A stretch of 64,000 nt of DNA, from assembly GCA_947462335.1 (NCBI GenBank), contig OX381706.1, positions 12,500,784 to 12,564,783 on the forward strand. The letters run 5' to 3'. A program made the translations under genes and the position numbers. This DNA comes from Harmothoe impar. Taxonomy: Eukaryota; Annelida; Polychaeta; Phyllodocida; Polynoidae. Of this stretch, positions 1 through 11,341 are shown piece by piece (position 1 is the first letter of the stretch; each line of letters starts with the position of its first letter). The notes under the pieces were generated by a model. It did not search any database, had not been told where the DNA came from, and was given only the letters and a program-made list of their open reading frames with translations.

Positions 1-87
1 TCAGATACTTAACCCACAACCCCAGTTCTAGCCATGTATCTTCATCTGACCTTAGCACGACACAGTATTTGTGTTAGTGACTCTGTT

Positions 88-926
88 TATACTGGCACTT
101 CTTCAGGTTTGTATCAAGCAAAGTAGAGAGGAGAATAGGTAGGTCAAAAAGTACCACCAGTCAACAGTGGTAGTCTAGGCCTGCACAGATCAGGCTGTAA
201 GTTTTAGTTTAGTGATTTGGTGTCTAGCAGGGAGGGCGAACAATCTGGCGGCAACCGAGCGATAAAAGATGACAGGATTTAACCATGCTAAATCCATATC
301 ACTGATCACCTTGGGCAGATATGCTGTCCATTGCATTGAAAGGCACAGTAGTGGACCCCAATTGGCTAGTATGATCTCTCTCAGATCAGCAGAAAATATA
401 CTCACACTATATTATTTGGCACTAAAACCCTTCTTCCAGACTATCTACACTGTTTAGTGTTTTTTTAGTATGACTTTGAAATGGACCCATTACAACTAGA
501 AGCAGTTATACTGGCACTTCTTCAGGTTTGTGTCAAGCAAAGTAGAGAGGAGAATAGGTAGGTCAAAAAGTACCACCAGTCAACAGTGGTAGTCTAGGCC
601 TGCACAGATCAGGCTGTAAGTTTTAGTTTAGTGATTTGGTGTCTAGCAGGGAGGGCGAACAATCTGGCGGCAACCGAGCGATATAAGATGACAGGATTTA
701 ACCATGCTAAATCCATATCACTGATCACCTTGGGCAGATATGCTGTCCATTGCATTGAAAGGCACAGTAGTGGACCCCAATTGGCTAGTATGATCTCTCT
801 CAGATCAGCAGAAAATATACTCACACTATATTATTTGGCACTAAAACCCTTCTTCCAGACTATCTACACTGTTTAGTGTTTTTTTAGTATGACTTTGAAA
901 TGGACCCATTACAACTAGAAGCAGTT
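88..926. repeat. 419-bp tandem duplication, two copies
   Basis: Two near-identical copies run from about 88 to 506 and 507 to 926. The second differs from the first at only a few positions, such as 'tgtatcaag' versus 'tgtgtcaag' near the start. Short ORFs inside are duplicated with it and show no protein-like features. The high identity suggests a recent duplication. Confidence 0.9.
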
Positions 927-1289
927 ATATGCTGTATTGGAATGCCTCTGCATATCATTTTAATTAAGATGATTGATCACATCATTGATCACATTTGTTG
1001 TAACACAGTTAACTCCGTGACCAGTTCCCAATGAGATCTGTCATTTCCACTGATTCCTCTATAATGGTGTCCTCCCAGACCATTCTTAGCCTACATTGAC
1101 ACCATTCGGTGGCTGAATCTCAATGGCTCCAAATGCAATTTGAAGTTGAAAGGATGCAGTGTTATGTGATAATCACTTGGCACTTTATTGTAAATTGTAT
1201 CATCTCTAATAACTTTTATAATGTGGGATATCAGTAGTATAGTATGTATCGGAACGGGACTATAGTTAAGTACTGTTTATTACTCAATC
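927..1289. other. AT-rich intergenic sequence
   Basis: No ORF, repeat or RNA gene is supported here. It separates the 419-bp duplication from the transcription-factor-site cluster that begins near 1290. Confidence 0.5.
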
Positions 1290-1540
1290 GACCTGCAGCC
1301 AATCAGAAGCCTCCATTTGACCGGAAGTGACGTCACATGCCCATATAAGGGCATACCGGAAGTGACGTCACGTGACCTTGACCTAGTTAGAGGTCAAGGT
1401 CATGACTCAGCCAATCAGAGGCTTCCATTTGACCGGAAGTGACGTCACACGCCCATATTAGGGTTTGTTTGTAAACAACACCACGTGGCTCTCTTGTTTG
1501 TAAACAACACCACGTGACACGTGACTGTTTGTAAACAAAC
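1290..1540. promoter_or_regulatory. Dense enhancer/promoter-like cluster with duplicated ETS-CRE-CArG modules
   Basis: CCGGAAGTGACGTCA (an ETS site fused to a CRE) occurs three times, at 1321-1335, 1356-1370 and 1433-1447. CArG boxes follow the first and third copies: CCATATAAGG at 1341-1350 and CCATATTAGG at 1453-1462. CCAATCAG boxes lie near 1299 and 1411. CACGTG E-boxes lie at 1369, 1482, 1511 and 1518. An AP-1 site TGACTCA is at 1403-1409. TGACCTTGA and TCAAGGTCA form an inverted pair at 1373-1381 and 1394-1402. Three GTAAACA forkhead-type sites lie between 1470 and 1540. Part of the array is a direct duplication (about 1298-1350 and 1410-1463). The motifs are read directly; regulatory function is inferred. 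The gene controlled is unknown; the ORF at 3478 is the nearest candidate. Confidence 0.6.
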
Positions 1541-1724
1541 AATTCGACTTAGTCTGACATTTTCAGCTGTCGCATGCTGACCTGCTGCTATCATAAGAGA
1601 AACAAAAGCCCTAATCACGCTTTTCAGCTGGATCCTTCCACCCACCAGACATGGATCCAGATGGGAGGGTGGTTTAAAATTAATCAGTGTACCGACTGTC
1701 ATACAATAGTGTAATTAGTTGAAC

Positions 1725-3300
1725 ACGTGTTACCTGTATAAAGGATTAGCAGGTCATGGGCTTAGAGTGTGTATAGAAAAACAACTACAGGTAGCGTGAA
1801 CAAAGCGACCCCCTCCCTTTCTGTCACTCTGTCTGTGACTAGAGGGCGCGCGTGTGGTAAGCGGCTTAAATCTAAAGAAAAAAAATCACCCTCTCCTGTC
1901 GTCAGCAGTCAGCTGGCCGGCGGCTGGAAAATGCGATTAGAGGGATGATGAGCGCGGTTTTTTATATTCAATATATTAGAAGTGTGCTTTGTTGCTTATA
2001 TAGTTCATTATGCGTTTAAAATGTTCGCGAGTATCGTAGAAATGTACAAAAATCCTATTGTGGCGCCATCTGACGAAAAGAGCGGAGAACTATACTAGGG
2101 TATGGCGAGCTAGACTAGAGCATGTAATCACCAGGCGGCAGAGTGGTCAAAAGACAATCTCGTAGTAGTAGGTCTACTTGGATCTTGAGTAGCCACCCTT
2201 GTGGTTGCAATTACCTAGACTAGTTGACCCTGCCAGCCTGGTCAAGTGAAATTAGTAAGGAGACCGCACATTAACGCGCTCCACAGTCTTTAGACAGTTA
2301 AGACTATAGTACCGTAGATTCTACTGTGTACTCACACTAACTATTTACAGTGCTACATATTCATACCCGTGTTCTAAGTGTTTTTTTAGAAAAAAGCGAT
2401 CTACTCACCCATTTTTTTTAGACAAACTCCTATTAGCAGGTAACCCCTGTATAAACCATACTGCAAAGATCTGCTACTTCGAGCGTCTGCCTCGTGACTG
2501 ATAGTGTACAACAAGACGAAGTGGGCAGAGGTGAAGTACTGTTCCAAGAAAAATTGAGGCTCTTTATATAGCTGAGAGAGCGGCTAATCCGGATGTTCTA
2601 AGCTTGTTTTCACCTAGAGCCCCACCCTCTTCCAGAGAGGAATCAAATTGCTTTTCACCTGGACCCTTCCACCCCTCATCCATCAGCATGAAAAGAGGGA
2701 TAACAAGTGTAACGTGCGCTACATGTATATGGGATTATAGCTGGTGAAGAGATAAAGCCAGGTCAACTGTGTATACAAAGACTACAGGAGGTGATTAACG
2801 ACAGGTGTGACGCGCCAGCCCGTGGACGGATTATCTTCTAAGCTGACGCTTATTCAACTAGCCAGCTGCCGTCCGCTCCACTCACCACGGCAAGAGGAGG
2901 TGCTTTTGTTTTACACTTAAGTCGCTTACCACATGTACTCGTCTCTACCTCACAGACAGACACCCTCTCGCTTGCTTCACGACCCCTGTAGCTTTTTTTG
3001 TATACACACTCTAATCTCATAACCCCCTGATCCGTTATACAGGTAACGGGTATTCTCTTTTAAATAGCTGCCAGTCAGCCTGCGGCAGCTGAAAACGACG
3101 GTAAGTAGCTTAGCTCTAGAAGCAAGAAGGCGTATATAAGGAGGCTCACACGTGTATAGGCGCCTTATAAGTCGGCAGGGGGTAAATACTAGTGAAAAAG
3201 GAAGGCAGGTGTGCAGGTAGCTTTCTAACAGACACGTGTGTGCACTAAGCTGCTTAAGTCTAAACCCACCTGCAGTAGTCAGGTAGCATGTGAAAACTTA
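1725..3300. repeat. Non-coding block with inverted and direct copies of a roughly 170-200 bp sequence
   Basis: Sequence at about 1728-1940 recurs, diverged, as a reverse complement at about 2840-3055. Shared blocks include TTACCTGTATAA, TTAGAGTGTGTATA, CTACAGG and GTGGTAAGCG followed by CTTAA. A third, more diverged copy in direct orientation lies at about 3110-3300. There are no long ORFs. GTAAGT at 3101 could be a splice donor for a 5' exon leading to the ORF at 3478. The origin is unknown: it may be a decayed mobile element or the long terminal part of one. Confidence 0.55.
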
Positions 3301-3477
3301 CTTAACAGATCTCTTAATTGAGTAGAGACTCTGTACTGAGAGAGTCTTTTCAGCCGTTTAAGAGGATTATCTAGGACAGGGTACATAAGGAGTGAAACGA
3401 CGCTCTCACCCATCACACTTTCTCGACCCGCCCTTCATCATCGTAGCATCGTCCACTCTACGCTCGCTCAGAATGTT

Positions 3478-4344
3478 ATGATGGTTAGTTCTGCTATTTT
3501 CAGCTACTTTTCTTATCGAAGTGTTGACGCTACAGAGCATCGAAACTCTCTCCAAATGAGTCCAAGAAAGAAAAAGCAACTTCCACTTGAAGCAGGAAGA
3601 GAAACAGTGCCCTATGATGCATGTGAGGTAAAGAAACATTGGAAGGACGTCACCAAGGAGCAATGGATAGAAGCATGCTTCAACTTCATCGGAACGGAAG
3701 TAGTTTCATTTGGACAGAGGGAGAAGATTTTGTTGGAGCTATTTTTCTTAGCTCCGTATACTTGGCCTGACTGTGGTGAAATTCCTTCAGGTATTTGTTC
3801 AGTCTTCGCCATAGAAGTTATCAGGTCTTTGAAGGAGCTTCGATATATGCAAGGCACTCACGAGGAGATTGTTCAGAAAATGACGGAATTCGAAACAGGA
3901 GAAGACACAATATGGTGCGAGGAGACGACATATACGGACGATGATCTGGAGTACATCATTTGTAGCCCGTTGGAACATTATGTTAAAGACTTTGAGGACA
4001 TGCTAGACAGCACTGAGATGAACCCGAAAGAGAGATCCCTTACTGCACAGAAAGAGGCCAAAGCTGTGTTGGAAAAGCTCAAGTTTGGTCAAGGATTCAC
4101 TCTTCAAAGCAGCTGTGTGAGTGTGATAAAAGGCCTTGTGTTGAAACATCCAGACATGAAGTTTTCGCGTGCTGTCGACACACTTCCTTTGCCTGAACTG
4201 ATGATGAACATGATCGATCCCATCGTACCAACATGTTTCGACTCTGCCAATTGTCCCATGTATAAAATGGTTTCAAGTTTTGCCCGTGGCCGATGGCTAA
4301 ACGATCCACTGAAGTCAGAAAACCTCCTTGATTTAATCAACTGA
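3478..4344 (+). CDS. Unrecognised intact single-exon ORF (288 codons)
   Basis: This is the longest open frame outside the transposons, and I do not recognise the family. The first ATG is at 3478. A second in-frame ATG at 3556 begins MSPRKKKQL, a basic cluster that resembles a nuclear localisation signal. A possible splice acceptor (TTTTCAG, ending near 3502) lies between them, so the true start may be 3556 or lie in an upstream exon. The protein is mildly acidic in its middle (TGEDTIWCEETTYTDDDLEYI), has scattered cysteines, and shows no signal peptide or membrane segment. The stop is TGA at 4342-4344. Downstream is a CAG-rich repeat; upstream are the repeat block and the enhancer-like cluster. 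A lineage-specific gene, a domesticated element or a remnant of a larger mobile element are all possible. Confidence 0.55.
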   Translation: MMVSSAIFSYFSYRSVDATEHRNSLQMSPRKKKQLPLEAGRETVPYDACEVKKHWKDVTKEQWIEACFNFIGTEVVSFGQREKILLELFFLAPYTWPDCGEIPSGICSVFAIEVIRSLKELRYMQGTHEEIVQKMTEFETGEDTIWCEETTYTDDDLEYIICSPLEHYVKDFEDMLDSTEMNPKERSLTAQKEAKAVLEKLKFGQGFTLQSSCVSVIKGLVLKHPDMKFSRAVDTLPLPELMMNMIDPIVPTCFDSANCPMYKMVSSFARGRWLNDPLKSENLLDLIN

Positions 4345-4394
4345 CTAAATGTATTTTCTCATACTAGTATTAGTAGCATTAGTAATAGCAGCTA

Positions 4395-4627
4395 CTCAGT
4401 CTCGTGCAGCACAAGCAGCAGCATCTGTCAGCAGCATCCGTGACATCGTCAGCAGCAGCAGCAGCTGCACGAGCAGCACAAGCAGCAGCATCTGTCAACA
4501 GCATCCGTGACATCGTCAGCAACTGCAGCAGCTGCACGAGCAGCACAAGCAGCAGCAGCTGTCAGCAGCTGCAGCAGCTGCACGAGCAGCACAAGCAGCA
4601 GCACCAACAGCAGCAGCAACAGCAAAT

Positions 4628-4659
<32 letters not shown>

Positions 4660-4672
4660 GCGGTGTGGACCA
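4395..4672 (+). repeat. CAG-rich compound repeat (about 75-bp units plus a CAG run)
   Basis: Units built from CAGCAGCATCTGTCAGCAG and GCAGCTGCACGAGCAGCA recur about three times. They grade into a nearly pure CAG run at about 4623-4660. Open frames across it give only low-complexity poly-Ser, poly-Ala or poly-Gln, so I treat it as repeat rather than gene. It starts about 50 bp after the stop of the 288-codon ORF. Confidence 0.85.
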
Positions 4673-4680
4673 CTAAATTC

Positions 4681-4840
4681 GAGATGGCGACATGTCTGTT
4701 TCTTAGAATCGACATTCGACATGAGGCCTAGTGACATTTGACATGAAGCTTGAAAAACATAGTGACAGGTGACATGAGCAATTCTTAAAATCGACATGAG
4801 ATATGAGCATAATTAAGCGACATCGACATGTGCCATGGCT
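4681..4840 (+). repeat. GACATG-rich degenerate repeat
   Basis: The words GACATG, CGACAT and TGACAT recur at irregular spacing, about ten times in 160 bp. It looks like a decayed short tandem array directly after the CAG repeat. Confidence 0.5.
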
Positions 4841-6857
4841 ATTTTTTTTTAAGACAAACGCCATAGACTCCCCATTCAAACCCCCACTGGTAGTGCTCTA
4901 TAAGCGCAAGCTTTGCCTTAAGAGAGCTGTGGCTGTGAACCCTCTCCTCCCCCCGTACACACAGGTAAATATCAGAGTCAGCCAATGTCGCCAATACTAC
5001 TCTCATACAAGGGTCAGGCACTGCTGGACTATAATAGATGGGTCAAGGACCATTCTACTGAGGGTCAGGCTAGGCTGGACATTCAATAACAGGCTGGACT
5101 TTGGCAAACTTGCTTGAAAGTCTGGCCAGCAAGAGTCCGTTGAAGGACTATACGGTAAAAAGGCTACTGTTACAGTCAAGATACTCATATTTCAAGCCCA
5201 GAAAACTGTAATTAGCTTTCCAAGTTGTTTATTTAACAATATCCTGGCCTAGCAAGAAGCTGTCAGATGACATCTAAGAAAAATGGGGCTGTTAATTGAT
5301 CAAGATCAATTGATCAAGAGAGCTACATTGTTACAGAGCCCTATTCCTCTTTTGAGGTGGGACCAAATTTGAAAAAAGAATAAACTCAAAAAAAAAGCCT
5401 TAAGATTGAAACAGTTGTAGATTACAAATTTAATGAGGAAGTCGTATTAATTAGTTTACAAATAGCCGCTGCACGAGCAGCACAAGCAGCAGCTGACACT
5501 AGTGTCAGCTGCAGCAGACATTGAAATCCTTTGAGTTTAGCATACTGCCTTAATGCCTTAATAACCGTGGTCATGATGCATGAATGCAGCGCTGGTGAGT
5601 AGCTCACCGGTGCTGAACTGGAGCATCATGCTGACAATTCAGGTATATCAACCATATATGCAGCACTGCTGAGTTACTGGCCAGGGCTGCATTGGTGCAT
5701 AAAGATGACAGATATCACCTTGTAATGAAATGCCATCTGTAGAGGGTTAAAATAGAAGAACTTCGAAAGTGTAAGTAACTTGATATGAGTGAAGAGCTAC
5801 TGAGTGGTTGGGATCCTGGCCCAGGGGAGAGGTATTTCCCCTGGGATGCCTCTCAAGGTGGGTGAGAAGCTGGTGGGGATTTCTGTGTAGTCTTGTTGTT
5901 GAGACAGTGCTGCCCTTAGTGGGTAGAGTCAACTAACCACAGGTGGGTGGAGGTGTTCTAGCAGCTTTAAAGATGGCATTTCAGCTTATTTCAGGTAAAT
6001 TTCTGCTACCACGACATGTACATTATTAAGGTTATTTTCATATATATATGCCTACCTTTAAAGCAGTGTGGTATCTCTAAATTCAAAATAAACTAAAATC
6101 TGACAATTTGAGTAACTGTCTGGCGGACTTAAATGCCCCTGGCCACATTGCATCATATGCAGCAAGGGTACCAGCCCTTGCATATCCCTTGATTGATTGC
6201 CATGCCCCCAGAAAGTGTTGGTGAGGGAGCTAATGACCCTTGACAGAGTGTTAAATGTGCAGGGTAGTGCAGACCTGTGTGGGTAAATGTATATTATATA
6301 GCACACATAAAGACATAGGAAAACTGAGAGGAAGCTTGTGTAAGTCTCATTTTCCCATAAATGTATTTTATATGACTGTGTGTTGATGTTACATACAAAA
6401 CAATGGCATTTTATGCAATATGACACACACAATTTGGTCCTTGTTCAATTGCTTGCCATGCTGTCATTTTTTACATATATCCACCCAAACTATCTACACT
6501 CATTCACTGTATGGTTATATACTACTCTTCTGAGAATGTGACAGTGTCATAGTGCTGTATCATGCCATTTTGACAACCAAAAAGACACAACAATCCATAC
6601 TCTCATTAAATATTTGATGTCAATCCAATTTTTCCATTTCTTATACTCTTATACAGTTTTCATGAAATTGGACCAGATATTATTTCCTCTTCAAAGAGAG
6701 GTATGTCCTGAGTTCTGGACAATAGTCCGCTTGCAATACAAGTGATTGAAACCGGATCAGGGGTTCTCATTTTCTTTGTAATAGAGTTTAGTTATTTTCT
6801 GATGCCCTTCTCTGGTGATTTGATTTTGAGAAGGGTATGGATAGTTTTCCATAACTA
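4841..6857. other. Intergenic sequence with AGCATGATGCA-type palindromic words
   Basis: No supported gene. A stretch near 5570-5710 contains repeated GCATGATGCATGAATGCAGC / GCATCATGC words related to sequences near 7230-7310, 10870, 11450-11600 and 63960. These look like fragments of a dispersed repeat family. Confidence 0.5.
5489..5512. repeat. 24-bp perfect palindrome in a detached CAG-repeat fragment
   Basis: GCAGCTGACACT at 5489-5500 is followed immediately by its exact reverse complement. It sits within 5466-5517, a fragment matching the CAG-rich array about 800 bp upstream (CTGCACGAGCAGCACAAGCAG). Confidence 0.85.
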
Positions 6858-7310
6858 AAAGCATACCAGTGTGTCCAAGACTGTAATGAGCCTCCAATTA
6901 CTTATTATTGACATCAATTATGTCCTCCTCCAAATTATGTGAATGGGATAACACACTTATGTTCCAAAACCTGATGGCTTTTGATGACATGACACTACGG
7001 CAAGGAGAGAGGAGACTGCATAGAGGACTTACTGCAGGACAATAGTATTAATACAGCTGATTATGTGTAGTACACTGATTCGGCAAGTATGCCCTTAAGG
7101 TTTGCCAGTGTCCACTGTCGTGGATACCCAAAAGCATGTTTAGGGTAGCATAGGCAAAAAACTGGCTAGAGCTGCATTAACGCATCACAATGATGCTATA
7201 CAGGGCTGATACACTCCTGAAAGCTCAGCATGATGCAGTGCACAATACAGTATTGGTGAGTTACTTGTATTATGCTGCATTTGTGCAGTATGTTGACAAA
7301 TAGACATGAC
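6858..7310 (+). repeat. Dispersed repeat copy 1 (pairs with 63,590-64,000)
   Basis: Shared blocks with the end of the window include AGAGAGGAGACTGCATAGAG, AATAGTATTAAT, TTGGATACCCAA (or TGGATACCCAA) and ACACTCCTGAAAGCTCAGCA. Order and orientation are the same in both copies, with moderate divergence. No coding content was seen. Confidence 0.75.
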
Positions 7311-10300
7311 ACTTTGAGAGTTATGCTGACCTTCAGGGCTTATGTGATGAGTACTTCCTGTTATCATCTTATAAGTCCTATCCAGGTGGCCAAATTAGAT
7401 AAGGAGATCTAGCACAGTCAGATAAACCACTTACAGAACTATAGATCCCCCTTAATGGACTGGCCTGGCACTTGGTCACTTTGCTAATGCCATGAGGTAT
7501 TTGGTTACTTAACAGCACAATATCAGAGCTAGCCATTGTCTTGAAATATAATTATTCAGTTTCATATTGCTTTAGGATAATGGACTTGGATTCGCATCTA
7601 TAGTTCAGATAACAATTAGTAAGTAGCTTCTGTAACACTTTAATGAACCCAGAATTCCTCAATTGTTATGTTTATTTCTTGTCAAAATCTACTCAGGCAG
7701 TTTGCTGACCCTTTAGTTGTCATAGGACGAATGGCGGACAACATGTTTAGTTCTGACCAAGTTTTTCATCTTCAGATGGGCAAAATGATGGTTTCTTTTT
7801 AGTTTATAATATTGAATGTCCCCAGAAATGAAAGCAAAGCAACAGAACTGGAAACAAAATTTGGACATGTTCTATTGGTTGTCACGGTTCACTAAATGAA
7901 ATGTATTTCCAAAGATCATAGGTGGTTTCATTCAGGAGATCGCACATAGTCAGGTTTACTGCTGGCAATGGTATCTGGTACTAAGGACATAGTGTGTCAT
8001 TCAGTAGGTTCTATGCCACAGGATAGGGTCACTTTCTAAAAGAAAAATTGTGTTTAGATCTCAGGACATACATGTAGCAAATAATCATTATAATACCTTG
8101 TATAAGATATAGGGCACTGCCTGAGGTGAGTATATCAATGTCATTAAGGCAATCAGATAGCCGAACAATGGTGGTGCATTAAATAATGGAGAGATTATCA
8201 CCTACAAAATGGCAAAAGTATTATAATGCGCTTATTCTGCTTGCAGAAGTATTGATAATTGCCTTCATCTACATTTCATGCAAGTTCTTATCGGTGATCA
8301 GAGACCATTCTCTGTTGAAAGTGGGCATTTATAACATCTCTGACTGCAAGACAGAAACCAACATACTATATCAGACAGCCTGTGAACAAGCTCCGTTGAG
8401 TAAAATATTGATTTTCTAGCCTGTTAATAAGTGTCTATTAAAACCATACTACACTAAAATACCATATGAAACTACTGTATTTATATGCTATATCTTGGAA
8501 GCTAATCTTTCATGAGTTGTCAATCCTGAAATATGACTGGATAGCTGGATAGTCTATATCCCATCAAAATCCAATAATGTATAAAGGAGTAATGGATTAA
8601 AACTAAATCAAACATGGAGCTTTACTAAACAGTTTTAACCTTACCACCACCTAATTGTCCAGGAACTGGGAGTACAGATGTTAAAATAGTGTTATCTTAG
8701 TATTGCGGTGTCAATGGGTCGCTAAGAAAGAATGCTTCCCATGTTGCCTACTTTCCTTGCAATTTCCCCAACTCATGAATCACACCGTAACTGATGCCTA
8801 ATAGAAAGAAATGGACAAAAAAGTGCTTTAAAATGTTAGGTGTTTGGTGGTGAATGAGCACTGACCTTGTTCTCCACATTGTATGTTTTTATGCATTGTC
8901 AGAAAATAAATGCTTCTTTCTGATATAATTGATTTTTCATTTCCCCATCCACAGTGCAGTTTAAAGTAAGAGACTAATCGAGTAAGTGAAAGGAAAAACC
9001 TCCCATCATGTGTAAAGAAATTGCATAAAGAAGCAAAGAATCCTGTTTATTTGCTATGATGTTTTATATGCTTCATTAATGAATCCATTAACCATCAAAT
9101 TGGATTTTCTAGAACGGGGCCGTTCTGCTTTTAGTTAAGGTGATAGCCAATTCAGATGAATTGTGCTGGTTGTTGTGGCCTGTGCTGGGCATTGTTGACC
9201 AGAAGTCACCATGATGGTCGTTGAGATGTATACGGGTTAAAGGGCAGCTGACTTCCTGTCCGTAATGACTTCCGGTGCTGATGCCGCTTAGCCCTATGAC
9301 AAACTGGCCACACAATTACATGATCAACACCCCAAGGGGGCCACTACCTCGGCTTTGGTTACTTTGTGTCAACACAATTCCAAGGGAAAGGGTCTACTAT
9401 TTTCAAAATAAAATAATTGAGGAAGAGGGGTACACATTAAGCCCTCATAACTCAGAAAATTCTCAGGGTGACACATTTTATGTACCTTATTAGATAGTTG
9501 GATATATTAGGGTAAGGTTTTGGCCTATTTAATTGAAACGCATCAATGATAATAAATATTTGCTGTTGTTTACACATACCCAGTAAATTATGCGAAGGCG
9601 GAGGGGGGGGGGGGTAAGCCTTGGGCCTACCCAACCAACCCACTATGATTGGCTTGGGTATACCAAAGGCTTATTTTGCTGGTTAGTTGCCAAAGATGAA
9701 ACAAGGAGTGCCCCCCCCCCCTCCCACCCACCCGGGTCAACCCAGTATTATGAAGAGGTAAAAGACTCACTACAACTACAGTGGAAAAACTTTTCAGCCA
9801 ATCAGAAAGGACCTCACGATCACCTGGCAACTCGTGTCCCTTACCTGGTGACACACAACAAATCAGTTTAATTTAATGGGATTTTAATTGTCATGGAGGC
9901 AGAAAGTGAAAATATATTTGTCTGTGTAACATTGTAACAATGAGAAACTACCAGGGTTCTGTTCAATTCTGGTTCCATCTATTAGGAGCATTGTGAATCT
10001 GAATCACAAACTGTATTTGCCATAGCCTCAAACCATGTAGACATTTCTTTAAATCTGATGGAATTTAATCTACTTTTTTGAATGGGTGGGCATTATGTGA
10101 CTGTGTATTTAACACCACTGCCAAATGAAAACTAAATTAAATTAGGAGTAAAAGCATGGCTTCCTACCTGGAGAAATTACCCAAATTGTCCATACCAAGA
10201 ATTTTAACAACTTAAAGACATGGTCCATCAATTTCTTTGGGATAAAACCATTGGTCTTACCTTACTCCACAACAAAATGAGAGAAGGTCCAAATTCTACT

Positions 10301-11053
10301 CCTTGGAACCCATTCAAATAAAATGGATTCTGTGAAGATGAGGATTTGATGAAAGGATTTAAAGTAATTTGGTTTTTATTGACAATTGCTGGTTAACCCT
10401 AATTTCTTGCATAGAAGCTGTTGCTAGTAAGCTGGCCAGAAGTCCAGTGTGGCATGTATGATCTATCTAAAGTCAAGATGTGGCCTGGGTACCACCATGT
10501 ATACATCTCTGACTGCTTGATGTGAGCAGATTTGTTCACTGCAATAATGCTTGCATTTAAGCTGATTCAAGATACTTAAAGGAAACCTAAGCATATTCAA
10601 TCCCAGTAAATGTCACATAAACTTGCTTGAATGCCTTTATGATCTTTCCATGAGATTTGCATGGCATTATTGACGCAAAGCCACTCTAAGTGTTCTATCA
10701 GGCATCTTTAATATGCTCCAATACAATTTTTATGGAGTGTTTATAAATACTCTTAAGGGCATAATTGTTCAAGGATCATTTTTCATAATGACTCAACAAT
10801 GTGGTTGCGGTGATTTATTGGCCAGTACTGTATTATGCTGAGTCTAGTTGCTCCATATCGTCAATGTAATCTATGAATGCAGCATTGCAGAGTTAATCAC
10901 CAGGGTTTCATCCATGCATCACGATAAAATTTGGGCACAGTACATTCAATCACTATGATGCAGTTAGAGAGTTGAAGTGATGTTGCTCACTGGCTTCACA
11001 ACTTCTTTTGGTGCATACAAAAAAAAATTCCTTCAGAAACTCGCATGAGGTAA
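7311..11053. other. AT-rich intergenic sequence, no supported gene
   Basis: Only short, non-protein-like ORFs. Notable points are a poly-G tract near 9603-9615, a poly-C tract near 9712-9722, and GATGCA-type words near 10870-10950. Confidence 0.5.
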
Positions 11054-11341
11054 TCATGTTTTGTCAACTCCAAGTACTATCATAGAATCAGAAAAATATT
11101 TGCTCACATGTGGAGAGACAAGAAGCTGGTATCCCTCTCCCTTGAGGCCTGGAGGTCCACCCTGGAGGATGATGAGGCATGACACTATCACACCTAGTAC
11201 CATGCCACCAGCTGGGCCCAGCCACCATGGGACTATGACAAGTCTCACCCTCATGTCACCAGAGCTCCCTCCACTCCTCCTCTTCCTTATTTTTACATCC
11301 ACTCTCCTGATACCAACTCCCACCGCTCTGTTACTGCACAT
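11054..11341 (-). CDS. Possible isolated exon with a hydrophobic segment (weak)
   Basis: The minus strand is open for 95 codons in a locally GC-richer patch. It encodes a basic stretch (VKIRKRRSGG) followed by a hydrophobic run that could be a membrane segment (GGMVLGVIVSCLIIL). The plus strand is open over the same interval, which weakens the case. No convincing splice partners were found. It may be a lone exon, an exon relic or chance. Confidence 0.18.
   Translation of the reverse strand: MCSNRAVGVGIRRVDVKIRKRRSGGSSGDMRVRLVIVPWWLGPAGGMVLGVIVSCLIILQGGPPGLKGEGYQLLVSPHVSKYFSDSMIVLGVDKT

Noticed and set aside
190..824. Pair of 71-codon minus-strand ORFs
   Set aside because: They are duplicated by the 419-bp tandem repeat and have no supporting signals.
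2127..2215. tRNA-like sequence with an A-box-like GGCAGAGTGG and a GGTTGCAA word
   Set aside because: The acceptor, anticodon and T stems do not pair and the B box is poor. At most a decayed tRNA-derived repeat.
4404..4676. Poly-Ser/Gln protein
   Set aside because: Several frames are open over a CAG repeat; this reflects the repeat rather than a gene.
9590..9871. ORFs crossing poly-G and poly-C tracts
   Set aside because: Open only because of low-complexity runs; both strands are open and no domain is visible.
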